Part shown: piece by piece, positions 25,905-34,709 of the stretch
How positions within the stretch are numbered: the first letter of the stretch is position 1
How the letters are laid out: the number at the start of each line of letters is the position of its first letter
Source: Rhizorhabdus histidinilytica
GTDB taxonomy: Bacteria > Pseudomonadota > Alphaproteobacteria > Sphingomonadales > Sphingomonadaceae
Length of the DNA: 64,000 bases
Assembly (NCBI RefSeq): GCF_900167915.1
Contig: NZ_FUYM01000007.1
Coordinates: 186,001 to 250,000 of the forward strand
Reading direction: 5' to 3'
Notes under the pieces: generated by a model
Database searches by the model: none
The model's input: the letters and a program-made list of their open reading frames with translations, nothing else
Told to the model about the DNA's origin: nothing
Made by a program: the position numbers and the translations under genes

Positions 25905-27085
25905 TGCCCGTGTACAATCGCGCCGAGCCGGTCTTCGTGCGCGGCGAAGGTGTATGGCTCCATACGGCCGAGGGCGAAACCTATCTCGACTGCGTCGCGG
26001 GAATCGCGACCAACGCGCTCGGCCACGCCCATCCCCGGCTGGTCGCGGCGCTGACCGAGCAGGCGGGCAAGCTGTGGCACCTCTCCAACGTCTTCCGCAT
26101 CCCGGGGCAGGAGCGGCTCGCCGAGCGGATCTGCGCAGCCAGCTTCGGCGAGCGGTTGTTCTTCACCAACAGCGGTGCGGAGGCGGTCGAGGCGGCGCTG
26201 AAGACGGCACGCCGCTACCACGCGGCAGGCGGTGCGCCTGAGCGGATCGACATCATCGGCTTCACCGGGTCGTTCCACGGCCGGACCTATGCGACGATCA
26301 ATGCGTCGGGCAATCCCTCCTATCTCGACGGCTTCGGCCCGCGCCTGCCGGGTTACGTCCAGCTCGACATCGACGACCGCGCGGCGCTGGCTGCCGCGAT
26401 CGCGCGACCGACCACCGCGGCCGTGATCGTCGAGCCGGTGCAGGGAGAAGGCGGCGCACGGGCGCTGCCTGGCGAATGGCTGCTCGATCTCCGCCGGCTG
26501 TGCAGCGACCATGGCGTGCTGCTGATCCATGACGAGGTGCAGTCCGGGATGGGCCGCACCGGCAGGCTCTTCGCGCATCAGTGGTTCGAGGGGACGGAGC
26601 CCGACATCATGGCGATCGCCAAGGCGCTGGGCTGCGGCTTCCCGGTCGGCGCCTGCGTCGCGACGGCCGAGGCTGCACGTGGCATGGTGGCCGGGGTCCA
26701 TGGGTCGACCTTCGGCGGCAACCCGCTCGCCATGGCGGTCGCGGAAACCGCCTTCGACGAGATATCCCGGCCGGAAACGCTGGCCAACGCGCAGCTGATA
26801 GGCCGTCGGCTGGCCGAAGGGCTGGCGAGGATCGCCGCGGACCATCCGTCGATCGTCGTCGACATCCGCGGCAAGGGGATGCTGATCGGCGTCAAGCTGG
26901 CCGTCAACAACCGCGAGTTCATGGCGGCGGCGCGGCGGCACAGGCTGCTGGTCGCCGGCGGCGGCGACAATTGCGTGCGGATGCTGCCCTCGCTGCTGAT
27001 GCGCGAGGACGAGGCGGACCTGGCGCTCGAACGCTTCGCCGCGACCGTCGCGGGCTTCGCTGCGATGGGCGAACGGGCGGCCTGA
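25889..27085 (+). CDS. Class III PLP-dependent aminotransferase (ArgD / 2-aminoadipate aminotransferase candidate)
   Basis: 398 residues from the ATG at 25889, with GAGGAGG just upstream and a 16-bp overlap with the FAD-dehydrogenase gene. TNSGAEAVEAALKTARRY is the phosphate-binding region. IHDEVQSGMGRTGRLFAH carries the PLP-binding Asp, and Lys245 in MAIAKALGCGFPVGA is the Schiff-base lysine. By sequence it is ArgD/acetylornithine-aminotransferase-like. Its place behind DUF1338 and 2-hydroxyglutarate dehydrogenase genes suggests transamination of 2-aminoadipate to 2-oxoadipate, as in P. putida D-lysine breakdown (inference). Confidence 0.9.
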   Translation: MSDQLMPVYNRAEPVFVRGEGVWLHTAEGETYLDCVAGIATNALGHAHPRLVAALTEQAGKLWHLSNVFRIPGQERLAERICAASFGERLFFTNSGAEAVEAALKTARRYHAAGGAPERIDIIGFTGSFHGRTYATINASGNPSYLDGFGPRLPGYVQLDIDDRAALAAAIARPTTAAVIVEPVQGEGGARALPGEWLLDLRRLCSDHGVLLIHDEVQSGMGRTGRLFAHQWFEGTEPDIMAIAKALGCGFPVGACVATAEAARGMVAGVHGSTFGGNPLAMAVAETAFDEISRPETLANAQLIGRRLAEGLARIAADHPSIVVDIRGKGMLIGVKLAVNNREFMAAARRHRLLVAGGGDNCVRMLPSLLMREDEADLALERFAATVAGFAAMGERAA

Positions 27086-27103
27086 AGGACGACCCGTCCA
27101 GGT

Positions 27104-27868
27104 TCAGCCCTGGTCCGGAGGCGTGGGCAGTCCGAACTGCTCGAAACCGAAGACGTGGCGCTCGTCGGACGGGAAGGCGGCATAGGCGGTGAGGTGGCCG
27201 TCCTCGTAGCGGAAGTGCCAGGTCTGGCGGATGGCGGGGGATGTCGCGGCGAAGGCGGTCGGGTCGAGCAGCGCGACGTTGGCACGGCGGGCGGGGTCGC
27301 GGACCGAGAGGTAGCGGATCGCCTGGGTCGCGATGCCGCGCGCCGCGCGGGCGAAGTCCTGGCAGGCGGCATAGTCATCGGGATCGGTCCAGGCCGCTGC
27401 CGATGCCGCATAGGGCGGCGCGGACAGGTCGAGCAGCCGGGGCGTCCGCACCGGCACGGTGAAGGCCGAATGCTCGACGACGGTGGTCGGCGGCCGGAAG
27501 CCCGGTGAGCGCGAGAAGAACAGCAGGCGCCAATAGGCGGTCTCGGCAACCGCCGTCGCGACATGCTCGGCGGCGTAGAAGATGCCGGGGCGCTCGCCTG
27601 CCCGGCGGAAGCGTGACGGTTTCTTGTGGCCATAGCGGAACGGTGTCGCGAGCAGGTAATGCAGCCCGCGCGCGGCCGGCGGCAGCACCGGCTTCACCGT
27701 CTCGACCAGATCCTCGAGCAACGCCTGGTCCTCGGCATTGGCGGCGAGCCGATTGGTCGAGATGCGGTGCTGCGCCTCGACCAGCCGCCACAGCGTCGCA
27801 TCATAGGCGCGGAACTGCTCGGCACTCGGCGGCGGCGGATCAGATCTGGGCGCGATAGTCGTCGACAT
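27104..27868 (-). CDS. RES-domain protein, putative toxin of a RES-Xre toxin-antitoxin pair
   Basis: 254 residues. The RES fold is indicated by TLWRLVEAQHRIST near the N-terminus, GIFYAAEHVATAVAETAYWR in the centre with the conserved Glu, and RYLSVRDPARRANVALLDP further on. RES toxins (MbcT, ParT) degrade or phosphorolyse NAD+, or ADP-ribosylate targets. At 254 residues it is longer than MbcT-type toxins (about 190) because of an N-terminal extension before the RES core. It overlaps the upstream antitoxin gene by 29 bp, the usual antitoxin-first order. It converges on the aminotransferase gene. Confidence 0.85.
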   Translation of the reverse strand: MSTTIAPRSDPPPPSAEQFRAYDATLWRLVEAQHRISTNRLAANAEDQALLEDLVETVKPVLPPAARGLHYLLATPFRYGHKKPSRFRRAGERPGIFYAAEHVATAVAETAYWRLLFFSRSPGFRPPTTVVEHSAFTVPVRTPRLLDLSAPPYAASAAAWTDPDDYAACQDFARAARGIATQAIRYLSVRDPARRANVALLDPTAFAATSPAIRQTWHFRYEDGHLTAYAAFPSDERHVFGFEQFGLPTPPDQG

Positions 27869-28217
27869 AGTCCGCCACGTCGCTCAGCCCGCGCACCGTC
27901 CGGATCAGGTCGATCGGTCGGCCGTCGAGATCGAGGTTCGCGGTCCTGAGCCAGGAGATCGACGCCAGGTCGTCGCTGCCCATCAGCGCGTCGAGGCTGC
28001 GGAACAGGCGGACCAGATATTGGCCGAGTTCGAACGCCTTGCTCGACCGGTCGAGCCGGAAGCCGCCCGAGCGCAGCCGCGAGGCGGTCGCCGGCGACAG
28101 CCCCAGGATCGCGCCCAATTGCTCGTTGGTCAGCTTCCAGCAGCCTGCGATCCGCGCGATCGCTTCGGACAGCACCCGGCCCTGGTCGGCGGCGCGGTCG
28201 GGATGGGCTGTGGCCAT
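27840..28217 (-). CDS. Xre/MbcA/ParS-type antitoxin
   Basis: 125 residues from the ATG at 28217 (GGGA 6-8 nt upstream; another ATG at 28229). The N-terminal helix-turn-helix is NEQLGAILGLSPATASRLRSG at 31-51. The C-terminal toxin-binding domain (DUF2384) ends with SWLRTANLDLDGRPIDLIR and TVRGLSDVADYVDDY, which would plug the RES active site. AT-rich sequence with repeated ATATC motifs lies immediately upstream (28233-28255) and may be the autoregulated promoter. Confidence 0.88.
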   Translation of the reverse strand: MATAHPDRAADQGRVLSEAIARIAGCWKLTNEQLGAILGLSPATASRLRSGGFRLDRSSKAFELGQYLVRLFRSLDALMGSDDLASISWLRTANLDLDGRPIDLIRTVRGLSDVADYVDDYRAQI

Positions 28218-28247
28218 GATCGTTCCCATGAACAATATCGACTAATA

Positions 28248-30509
28248 TCAATCATAGGAATGGACGACTTCCTTTGCAAGGGGAGGGCCTCCATCATGGC
28301 CGGTCAGCTCTTCGGGTGCGAAGTCGTCGACTGCGATCACCGCAGCGACCGCCGCGTCGGCGGCTTCGAGCCGGGCGGCTTCCATATCGTCGATCAGGCC
28401 CCGTTCGCGCGCGGCGCGCCAGTCGTCGTGCCCGGCCTTGCGCAGCCGGTCACGGATCGGCTGCACATCCTCCGCCAGCAGGAAGGCGCGGCCGAGTTGG
28501 CCGACCGGCTCCTCTTCGGTGCCGAGGCAGAGACCCTCGGTCAGGCGGTCTCGCGTCGCCGAAGGGGTGAGCAGCAGATCGGCGACCTGGCGGACCAGCC
28601 GGTCCGAGGGGCCGTGCCGGCGGCGGCCGAACGGCAGGATGAGGAAGCGCAGCAGGCCGCGCGCCAGTGCGTTGGGCAGGTTGGCAAGGATCGCGTCGAA
28701 GCGCTGCTCGATCGTCGCGAAGCCCGTCTCCATGGCATAGTCCAGCAGCGGTCGGTCGGCGGCCTGCTGCCCCTCGTCGTGCCAGCGCTTCAACGTGGCG
28801 GCGGCGAGGTAGATCTCCGACAATATGTCGCCGAGCCGCGCCGACAGCAGCTCGCGCCGCTTGAGCTCGCCGCCCAGGGTGAGGAAGGCGATGTCGGCGG
28901 TCAGTGCGAAGGCCGCCGCATGGCGCGAGAGCTGCCGGTAGAAACGCCGCGCCGGCCCGGCCGCGCGCGGTGCAGTAGCGAACAGGCCGCCGGTCCAGCT
29001 CCGCCCCGCCGCGCGCAGCATGGTCGCGAGGAAATGGCCGACATGGCGCCACAGCCGGTCGTCGAAGGTGGCGATCCCTCGTGACCGGTCCTCGTCGCCC
29101 AGCGCCCGGATCTCATCGAGCAGATAGGGGTGCGCGCGGATCGCGCCCTGGCCGAACACCATCAGGCTGCGGGTCAGGATGTTGGCGCCCTCGACGGTGA
29201 TGCCGACCGGCACCGCGCGGTACAGGCTGGCCAGATAGTTGCGCGGCCCCTCGATGATCGCCTTGCCGCCATGGACGTCCATCGCGTCGTTGACGACGAT
29301 CCGCATCCGCTCCGTCGCGTGCAGCTTCATGATCGAGGCGATCACCGCGGGATGATGGCCCTGGTCGAGCCCCGCGCAGGTCAGCCGCCGCGCGGCGTCG
29401 AGCAGATAGGCGTTGCCGGCGATGCGGGCGAGCCGTTGCTGGATACCTTCGAACCGGCCGATCGGCAGACCGAACTGCACGCGGATGCGGGCATAGGCGC
29501 CGGTCGTGTGTGCGGCGAAGGCGGCCGAGGCCGCCGACAGCGACGGCAGCGAGATGCCGCGCCCGGCGGCGAGCGCGCTCATCAGCATCTTCCAGCCCTG
29601 GCCGACCCGTTCGCCGCCGCCGATGACATGGTCGAGCGGGACGAACACGCCCTCGCCGCTGGTCGGCCCGTTCTGGAAGGGCTGCATCGAGGGGAGATGG
29701 CGGCGACCGATGGTGACGCCGGGCAGGTCGGTCGGCACCAGTGCGACGGTGATGCCGATCTCCTCCTCGCCGCCGAGCAGCCGGTCGGGATCGCGCAGCT
29801 TGAAGGCGAGGCCCAGCACGGTCGCGACCGGCGCAAGGGTGATGTAGCGCTTGTGCCAGTCAAGCCGGATGCCGAGCACCTCGCGGCCCTCCCACTGGCC
29901 ACGGCACACCACGCCCACGTCCCTCATCGCCGCCGCGTCCGATCCTGCATCGGCGCTGGTCAGGCCGAAGCAAGGGATTTCGCGGCCATCGGCAAGGCGC
30001 GGCAGCCAATGGTCGCGTTGCGCCTCGGTACCGAAGGCGAGGATCAGCTCGCCAGGGCCCAGCGAATTGGGAACCATAGCGGTGACCGCCGCGGCGGCCG
30101 ATCGCGAGGCGATCTTGCGGACGACCTCGCTGTGCGCAAAAGCGGAGAAGCCAAGGCCACCATGACGCTTCGGAATGATCATGCCGAAGAAGCGCTCGCG
30201 CTTCAGATAGTCCCAGGCCTCGGGCGGCAGGTCGCGGCTGTCCCAGCCGATCCGCCAGTCGTCGATCATGGCGCAGAATGTCTCGACCGGTCCGTCGAGG
30301 AAGGCGCGCTCCTCCTCGCTCAGCGCCGCCGGCGGCACCTCCAGCAGTTGCGACCAGTCGGGATCGCCGGTGAAGATCGCGGCGTCGAGCCAGGCGTCGC
30401 CGGCGTCGATCGCCTCGCTCTCGGTCGGCGACAGGCGCGGCATCGCCCTGGCCGCCAGATCGAACAGGGGGCGCGACAGCATCTTGCGACGGATCGCGGT
30501 CAGGACCAT
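28248..30509 (-). CDS. Acyl-CoA dehydrogenase, FadE type with C-terminal DUF1974 domain
   Basis: 753 residues, about twice a normal acyl-CoA dehydrogenase, as in E. coli FadE (814). The catalytic module spans about 75-450 (FFGMIIPKRHGGLGFSAFAHS, CFGLTSADAGSDAAAMRD, HGGKAIIEGPRNYLASLYR). An extra helical DUF1974-like region follows to the end. The N-terminal membrane segments of FadE are missing, so it may be peripheral or soluble. It probably starts beta-oxidation of medium or long acyl-CoAs. A LysR gene lies 69 bp upstream on the same strand. Confidence 0.92.
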   Translation of the reverse strand: MVLTAIRRKMLSRPLFDLAARAMPRLSPTESEAIDAGDAWLDAAIFTGDPDWSQLLEVPPAALSEEERAFLDGPVETFCAMIDDWRIGWDSRDLPPEAWDYLKRERFFGMIIPKRHGGLGFSAFAHSEVVRKIASRSAAAAVTAMVPNSLGPGELILAFGTEAQRDHWLPRLADGREIPCFGLTSADAGSDAAAMRDVGVVCRGQWEGREVLGIRLDWHKRYITLAPVATVLGLAFKLRDPDRLLGGEEEIGITVALVPTDLPGVTIGRRHLPSMQPFQNGPTSGEGVFVPLDHVIGGGERVGQGWKMLMSALAAGRGISLPSLSAASAAFAAHTTGAYARIRVQFGLPIGRFEGIQQRLARIAGNAYLLDAARRLTCAGLDQGHHPAVIASIMKLHATERMRIVVNDAMDVHGGKAIIEGPRNYLASLYRAVPVGITVEGANILTRSLMVFGQGAIRAHPYLLDEIRALGDEDRSRGIATFDDRLWRHVGHFLATMLRAAGRSWTGGLFATAPRAAGPARRFYRQLSRHAAAFALTADIAFLTLGGELKRRELLSARLGDILSEIYLAAATLKRWHDEGQQAADRPLLDYAMETGFATIEQRFDAILANLPNALARGLLRFLILPFGRRRHGPSDRLVRQVADLLLTPSATRDRLTEGLCLGTEEEPVGQLGRAFLLAEDVQPIRDRLRKAGHDDWRAARERGLIDDMEAARLEAADAAVAAVIAVDDFAPEELTGHDGGPPLAKEVVHSYD

Positions 30510-30578
30510 GGTCTCTCTCCTTCCCGGGAGGCAACGAAGCAGGGCGCGGCCGGGTCCGCCCGACCGGGACGGGGCGTC

Positions 30579-31511
30579 TCAGTCCCCTTCCCGCCGTTCC
30601 CGCTCAGCCTCGGCGAGCAGCCAGTCGCGGAAGGCGCGGAAGCGGCGGTTGGCGAGGCGCTCGGGCGGGTAGACCAGATAATAGGCCTCGCGGCCCGACA
30701 CGGCCCGGTCCGACAGCCGCACCAGCGCGCCCGATGCCAGCTCGGGCTCGATCAGGAAGGTCGGGACGAGTGCGGCCCCGCCGCCCGCGGCAGCGGCCTG
30801 CGCGAGCATCAGGAAATGCTCGAAGCTGGGCTCGGGCGTGATCGGCGGGGCGTCGACCCCGGCCGCCGCGAACCAGCGCCGCCAGGCATGGGGGCGGGTC
30901 GTCAGGTGGAGCAGGGGCAATGTGAGCAGCGCTTCGGGCCCGCCATCCGCGATCCGGTCGCGCAGCGCCGGGGCTGCCACCGGCAGGGCGCGTTCGCGGA
31001 ACAGCAGGTCGTGGCTCGCCCCAGGCCAGTCGGGCAGGCCGAAATGGATCGCTGCGTCATAGCCGGCGGCGGCGATGTCGAACCGATCCGATCGCGCCGC
31101 GAAATTGACGACCAGGTCCGCCTGCCCCGTCGTCAGCCCGGGCAGCCGCGGCGCCAGCCAACGCATGCCGAAGCTCGGCAGCGTCGCGATGGTGATCGCG
31201 CCGCGTTCGGTCCGGTCGATCATCTGTGCGGTCGCCTGGCGGATGCGTTGCAGCGCGGGCTCGATCGCCTCCTTATAGGCGGCGCCGTCGGCGGTCAGCG
31301 CGACCCGGCGCCCCTTTCGCTCGAACAGCCGTACACCCAGCCAGTCCTCAAGCAGTGCGACCTGCCGGCTCACGGCGCTCTGGGTCAGCCCGACCTCGGC
31401 CCCGGCGCGCGAGAAATGGCCGTGGCGCGCCGCCGCCGCGAAGCTGTGGAGCGCGGCCATCGGCGGAAGCAGGCGGCGGGCGATGTCGGTCCGATCCGTC
31501 ACGATCCTCAT
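30579..31511 (-). CDS. LysR family transcriptional regulator (GcvA-like)
   Basis: 310 residues. The HTH is visible as FAAAARHGHFSRAGAEVGLTQ followed by SAVSRQVALLEDWLGVRLF. The RKGRRVALTADG wing is typical of the GcvA/AmpR subgroup. Effector domain from about 95. It precedes the FadE-type gene in the same direction and may regulate it. It ends up back-to-back with nothing divergent: the histidine kinase gene upstream reads in the same direction after 104 bp. Confidence 0.9.
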   Translation of the reverse strand: MRIVTDRTDIARRLLPPMAALHSFAAAARHGHFSRAGAEVGLTQSAVSRQVALLEDWLGVRLFERKGRRVALTADGAAYKEAIEPALQRIRQATAQMIDRTERGAITIATLPSFGMRWLAPRLPGLTTGQADLVVNFAARSDRFDIAAAGYDAAIHFGLPDWPGASHDLLFRERALPVAAPALRDRIADGGPEALLTLPLLHLTTRPHAWRRWFAAAGVDAPPITPEPSFEHFLMLAQAAAAGGGAALVPTFLIEPELASGALVRLSDRAVSGREAYYLVYPPERLANRRFRAFRDWLLAEAERERREGD

Positions 31512-31614
31512 TCCCGATAGACATCGAAAGGCGCGGCTTATCGCTTTTTCGCGTGGAGAGAAATCGCCGATCGGAGGAGCATCAGGGGCGGGCGATCATC
31601 ATGCCAGACATTCA

Positions 31615-32715
31615 TCAGAGGCTGCGCGGGGGCGGGGTCGTCCGCTTGGCCGGACCGCTGCGGCACGGAAAGATCATGCTGAAGCAGGCGCCGCCGTCGA
31701 CCGTCGCATAGCTCGCCGTGCCGCCATGCGCCTGCGCGATCGCCAGCACCACGGCGAGGCCGAGGCCGCTGCCCTTCAACGGCCCCTCATGGTCCATGTA
31801 GCGACGGAACGGCTCGAAGGCGTAGGGTGCGAAGTCGGGGGTCAGGCCGGGTCCGCGGTCGACGACGTCGATGCGAACCTGATCGCGGTTGCGCTTCAGC
31901 CGGATCCGCACCAGGGCGGGATGGGCGTGACGCTTCACATTTTCCAGCAGCGCCATGATCGCCTGGCGGATGCGGGCGGGGTCGACATCGCACCGGCATG
32001 GCGCCAGCTCCGCCTCGACCGTGAAGCCGGCGGCTTCCAGCCCCGGTTGCATCAGCCGGACCACCGCCTCCACCTCCTCGGACAGGTCGAGCGGCTGGAG
32101 GCGGACGTCGAGCCGGCCACCCTCGAACAGGCTGACGGTGCGCAGGTCCTCGATCAGTCGGGTGAGTGCTTCGACCTGGGCGACGAGCGAGCGGAGCAGC
32201 GGCGGATCGGGCCGGAACACCCCGTCGGCGAGGCCCTGGAGGCGCCCGCTCAATATGGTGACGGGGGTCCGCAGCTCGTGCGCGATCGAGGCGTTCCACC
32301 GCATCACCGCCTGCGACGCGCGTTCGAGTCGTTCGGCGAGCAGGTTGAAGTCGTCGACCAGCATCGCCGCCTCGGACAGCGACCGGTCGCCGGCTTCGGC
32401 ACGGACCTCCAGGTCGCCGTCGGCGATGCGGCGCGCGCTGCGGGCGACCGAGACGAGCGGCGCCACGATCCGCCGTGCCAGCCGCAGCGCTGCGATCACG
32501 GTGATCCCCGCTGCCGCTAGGCATAGCGCCAGGATCACCATCCACTCGATCTGCGACGGCATCCAGTGCTGCGTCATCGGCAGCAGGTGCGGGGCCATGC
32601 GGATGACGACGCCATAGAAGACGTAGAGCCCGGTGATCGTCAGCAGCACCGATGCGATCGTCGCCACGACCATCGAGAGGACGATCTGCCGCCCGAGGCC
32701 GCCGATGCCGGCCAT
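31615..32715 (-). CDS. Sensor histidine kinase, AdeS/BaeS-like
   Basis: 366 residues, inner membrane. Two transmembrane segments (about 10-37 and 57-82) flank a very short periplasmic loop. HAMP about 83-135, phospho-acceptor His146 in SIAHELRTPVTIL, N-box LLENVKRHAHP, G-boxes DRGPGLTPDF and GSGLGLAVV. The tiny sensor loop suggests sensing within or at the membrane. It overlaps the response-regulator gene (ATGA) and the pair is divergent from an RND efflux operon. The layout and sequence resemble AdeRS-AdeABC of Acinetobacter. Confidence 0.93.
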   Translation of the reverse strand: MAGIGGLGRQIVLSMVVATIASVLLTITGLYVFYGVVIRMAPHLLPMTQHWMPSQIEWMVILALCLAAAGITVIAALRLARRIVAPLVSVARSARRIADGDLEVRAEAGDRSLSEAAMLVDDFNLLAERLERASQAVMRWNASIAHELRTPVTILSGRLQGLADGVFRPDPPLLRSLVAQVEALTRLIEDLRTVSLFEGGRLDVRLQPLDLSEEVEAVVRLMQPGLEAAGFTVEAELAPCRCDVDPARIRQAIMALLENVKRHAHPALVRIRLKRNRDQVRIDVVDRGPGLTPDFAPYAFEPFRRYMDHEGPLKGSGLGLAVVLAIAQAHGGTASYATVDGGACFSMIFPCRSGPAKRTTPPPRSL

Positions 32716-33464
32716 CAGCCGAGGTCCGCCAGGCGGAAGCCGACGCCGCGCACATTGTTGACGAAGCCGGTCGCACCGGCATCCTCCAGCTTGCGCCGCA
32801 GCTTGCTGAGATGGGTGTCGACGGTGCGTTCGAGCGCCTCGCCGCCCGGCAGGCAGGCGTCGAGCAGTTCGCCGCGCGAGAAGGCCCGCTTCGGCGCGCG
32901 CGCCATATGGGCGAGGATGCGGAATTCGGTGAGGGTCAGCGGCAGGGCATGGCGTTCGGGCTCCTCGCCGGTGATGACGCTGGCGAGGTGGCTATCGAGG
33001 TCGACCTCGATCGACCCCACCCGCAGCACGGTGCCGCCGCCGCCGCCCGCCCGGCGCAGCACCGCGCGGGCGCGTGCCGCCACCTCGACCGCGTTGAACG
33101 GCTTGACCACATAATCGTCGGCGCCGATGCGCAGGGCCTGCAGCTTGTCGATATCCTGGTCGAGCGCGGTGAGCATGATAACCGGCGTATCGCCGCGCCG
33201 CCGCAGCTCGGCCAGCACCTCCCAGCCATTGACCCGCGGCATCTGCACGTCGAGCATGACGAGATCGGGCTTGAGCGCGAGATGGAGGTCGAGCGCGGTG
33301 CGCCCGTCGGCGGCACGGACGGTGCGGAAGCCCTCGCGCTCCAGATAGGCGGCGATGACTTCGGCGATTTCGGGCTCGTCCTCGGCCACAAGGATCAGCG
33401 CGTTGGTCAATTCTGCTTCTCTCCCCGACACGCCTGATAATCCATTCGCCCCGTCGAAAGCCAT
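32715..33464 (-). CDS. OmpR-family response regulator, AdeR/BaeR-like
   Basis: 249 residues from the ATG at 33464 (a GTG at 33485 is also in frame). The receiver has the acidic pocket Glu28-Asp29-Glu30 in VAEDEPEI, phospho-acceptor Asp72 in LVMLDVQMP, and Lys121 in VVKPFN. The stretch VIMLTALDQDIDKLQALRIG is nearly that of AdeR. A winged-helix DNA-binding domain follows (RAFSRGELLDACLPGG, VDTHLSKLRRKLEDAG). It probably activates the divergent RND operon from the 91-bp intergenic region. Confidence 0.94.
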   Translation of the reverse strand: MAFDGANGLSGVSGREAELTNALILVAEDEPEIAEVIAAYLEREGFRTVRAADGRTALDLHLALKPDLVMLDVQMPRVNGWEVLAELRRRGDTPVIMLTALDQDIDKLQALRIGADDYVVKPFNAVEVAARARAVLRRAGGGGGTVLRVGSIEVDLDSHLASVITGEEPERHALPLTLTEFRILAHMARAPKRAFSRGELLDACLPGGEALERTVDTHLSKLRRKLEDAGATGFVNNVRGVGFRLADLG

Positions 33465-33555
33465 GCGCCTCCACACTATCTCCACATTGCCTACACAAAT
33501 ATTCGACGCGGCCGGTGCAAAGGCCCATCGCTAAGATTGTGCTGGACCCGGTTCG

Positions 33556-34695
33556 ATGAAGATGTTCGATGTAAGGCGCCGCGGGGCGCCGTTGCTTTGC
33601 GTCGCGGCAGCGCTCGCGCTGGCCGCCTGTGGCGAAAAGCCGCAGGGCCCGCCGCCCACGCCCGAAGTGTCGGTGGTGAAGGTTGCCCCCGCGGCGGTCT
33701 CGATCGCCGACGAGCTGCCCGGCCGGGTCGTCGCTTTCCGTGTCGCCGAGATCCGCCCGCAGGTGAGCGGGATCGTTCAGCGCCGGCTGTTCGAGCAGGG
33801 CAGCGAGGTGCGCGCCGGCCAGCCGCTGTTCCAGATCGATCCGGCGCCGTTCCGCGCCGATGCGGGCAGCGCAGCGGCCAGCGTGCGCCGCGCCGAGGCG
33901 ACCCTCGCCCGCGCGAAGGCGCAGGAGGATCGCCTCGCCCCGCTGGTCAAGAGCGACGCTATCAGCGGACAGGCTTATGACGATGCGGTCGCCGCGCGTC
34001 GCCAGGCGGCGGCGGACCTCGCCCAGGCCCGAGCCGACCTTGATCGGCGACGGGTCGACCTCGGCTTCGCGACGATCCGTTCGCCGATCAGCGGCCGGAT
34101 CGACCAGGCGGTGCTGACCGAAGGCGCGCTCGCCAATGCGGGCGACGCCAATCCGCTCGCCACCGTTCAGCAGATCGACCGCGTCTATGTCGACGTGCGC
34201 CAGCCGGCGACCCGGCTCGACGCGCTGCGCGACGCGGCGCGCGCTGGCGCCGCCGACCAGGGGGCCCCGGTCGAGATCGTCTCGGGCACCGGCCGGGTCT
34301 ACCCGGTCAAGGGCCGGCTGCTCTTCTCGGGCATCAGCGTCGATCCCGGCACCGGTGAGGTGATCGCGCGGGTCGAGGTGCCGAACGGCGACAGGACGTT
34401 GCTACCCGGCATGTTCGTCCGCGCCCGGCTGCCGCGCCTCGCCCTGCCGAGCGCGATCATGGTGCCGCTGCAGGCGGTCGCCCATGGCGGCTCCGGCGGC
34501 ACCACGGTCAAGATCGTCGACGCGCAGAACAAGGTGCAGGAGCGCAAGGTCGTGCTCGGCGACGAGAAGGACGGGCAGGTCGTCGTCCGCGAGGGGCTGA
34601 AGCCCGGCGATCGGGTGATGGTCGAGGGCCAGGATCGGGTCCAGACCGGTGCGGTCGTCAAGCCGATGCCGTGGCGTCGGGCCGCGGCGCGCTGA
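33556..34695 (+). CDS. RND efflux periplasmic adaptor (membrane fusion) lipoprotein
   Basis: 379 residues. The lipoprotein signal ends LALAACGEK with Cys25 as the lipidation site. PQVSGIVQRRLFEQGSEVRAG and FATIRSPISGRIDQAVLTEG form the split lipoyl domain around an alpha-hairpin (about 100-160). The beta-barrel and membrane-proximal domains follow (RVEVPNGDRTLLPGMFVRA). Closest in style to AcrA/MexA/AdeA. First gene of the tripartite efflux operon. Confidence 0.95.
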   Translation: MKMFDVRRRGAPLLCVAAALALAACGEKPQGPPPTPEVSVVKVAPAAVSIADELPGRVVAFRVAEIRPQVSGIVQRRLFEQGSEVRAGQPLFQIDPAPFRADAGSAAASVRRAEATLARAKAQEDRLAPLVKSDAISGQAYDDAVAARRQAAADLAQARADLDRRRVDLGFATIRSPISGRIDQAVLTEGALANAGDANPLATVQQIDRVYVDVRQPATRLDALRDAARAGAADQGAPVEIVSGTGRVYPVKGRLLFSGISVDPGTGEVIARVEVPNGDRTLLPGMFVRARLPRLALPSAIMVPLQAVAHGGSGGTTVKIVDAQNKVQERKVVLGDEKDGQVVVREGLKPGDRVMVEGQDRVQTGAVVKPMPWRRAAAR

Positions 34696-34709
34696 GATAG
34701 GCCGGACCC

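Noticed and set aside
27104..28217. Prophage or genomic island around the toxin-antitoxin pair
   Set aside because: No integrase, tRNA end, phage gene or transposase was found next to it.
29130..31520. 796-residue plus-strand frame opposite the FadE-like and LysR genes
   Set aside because: It spans two clearly coding minus-strand genes and the gap between them; composition is antisense-like.
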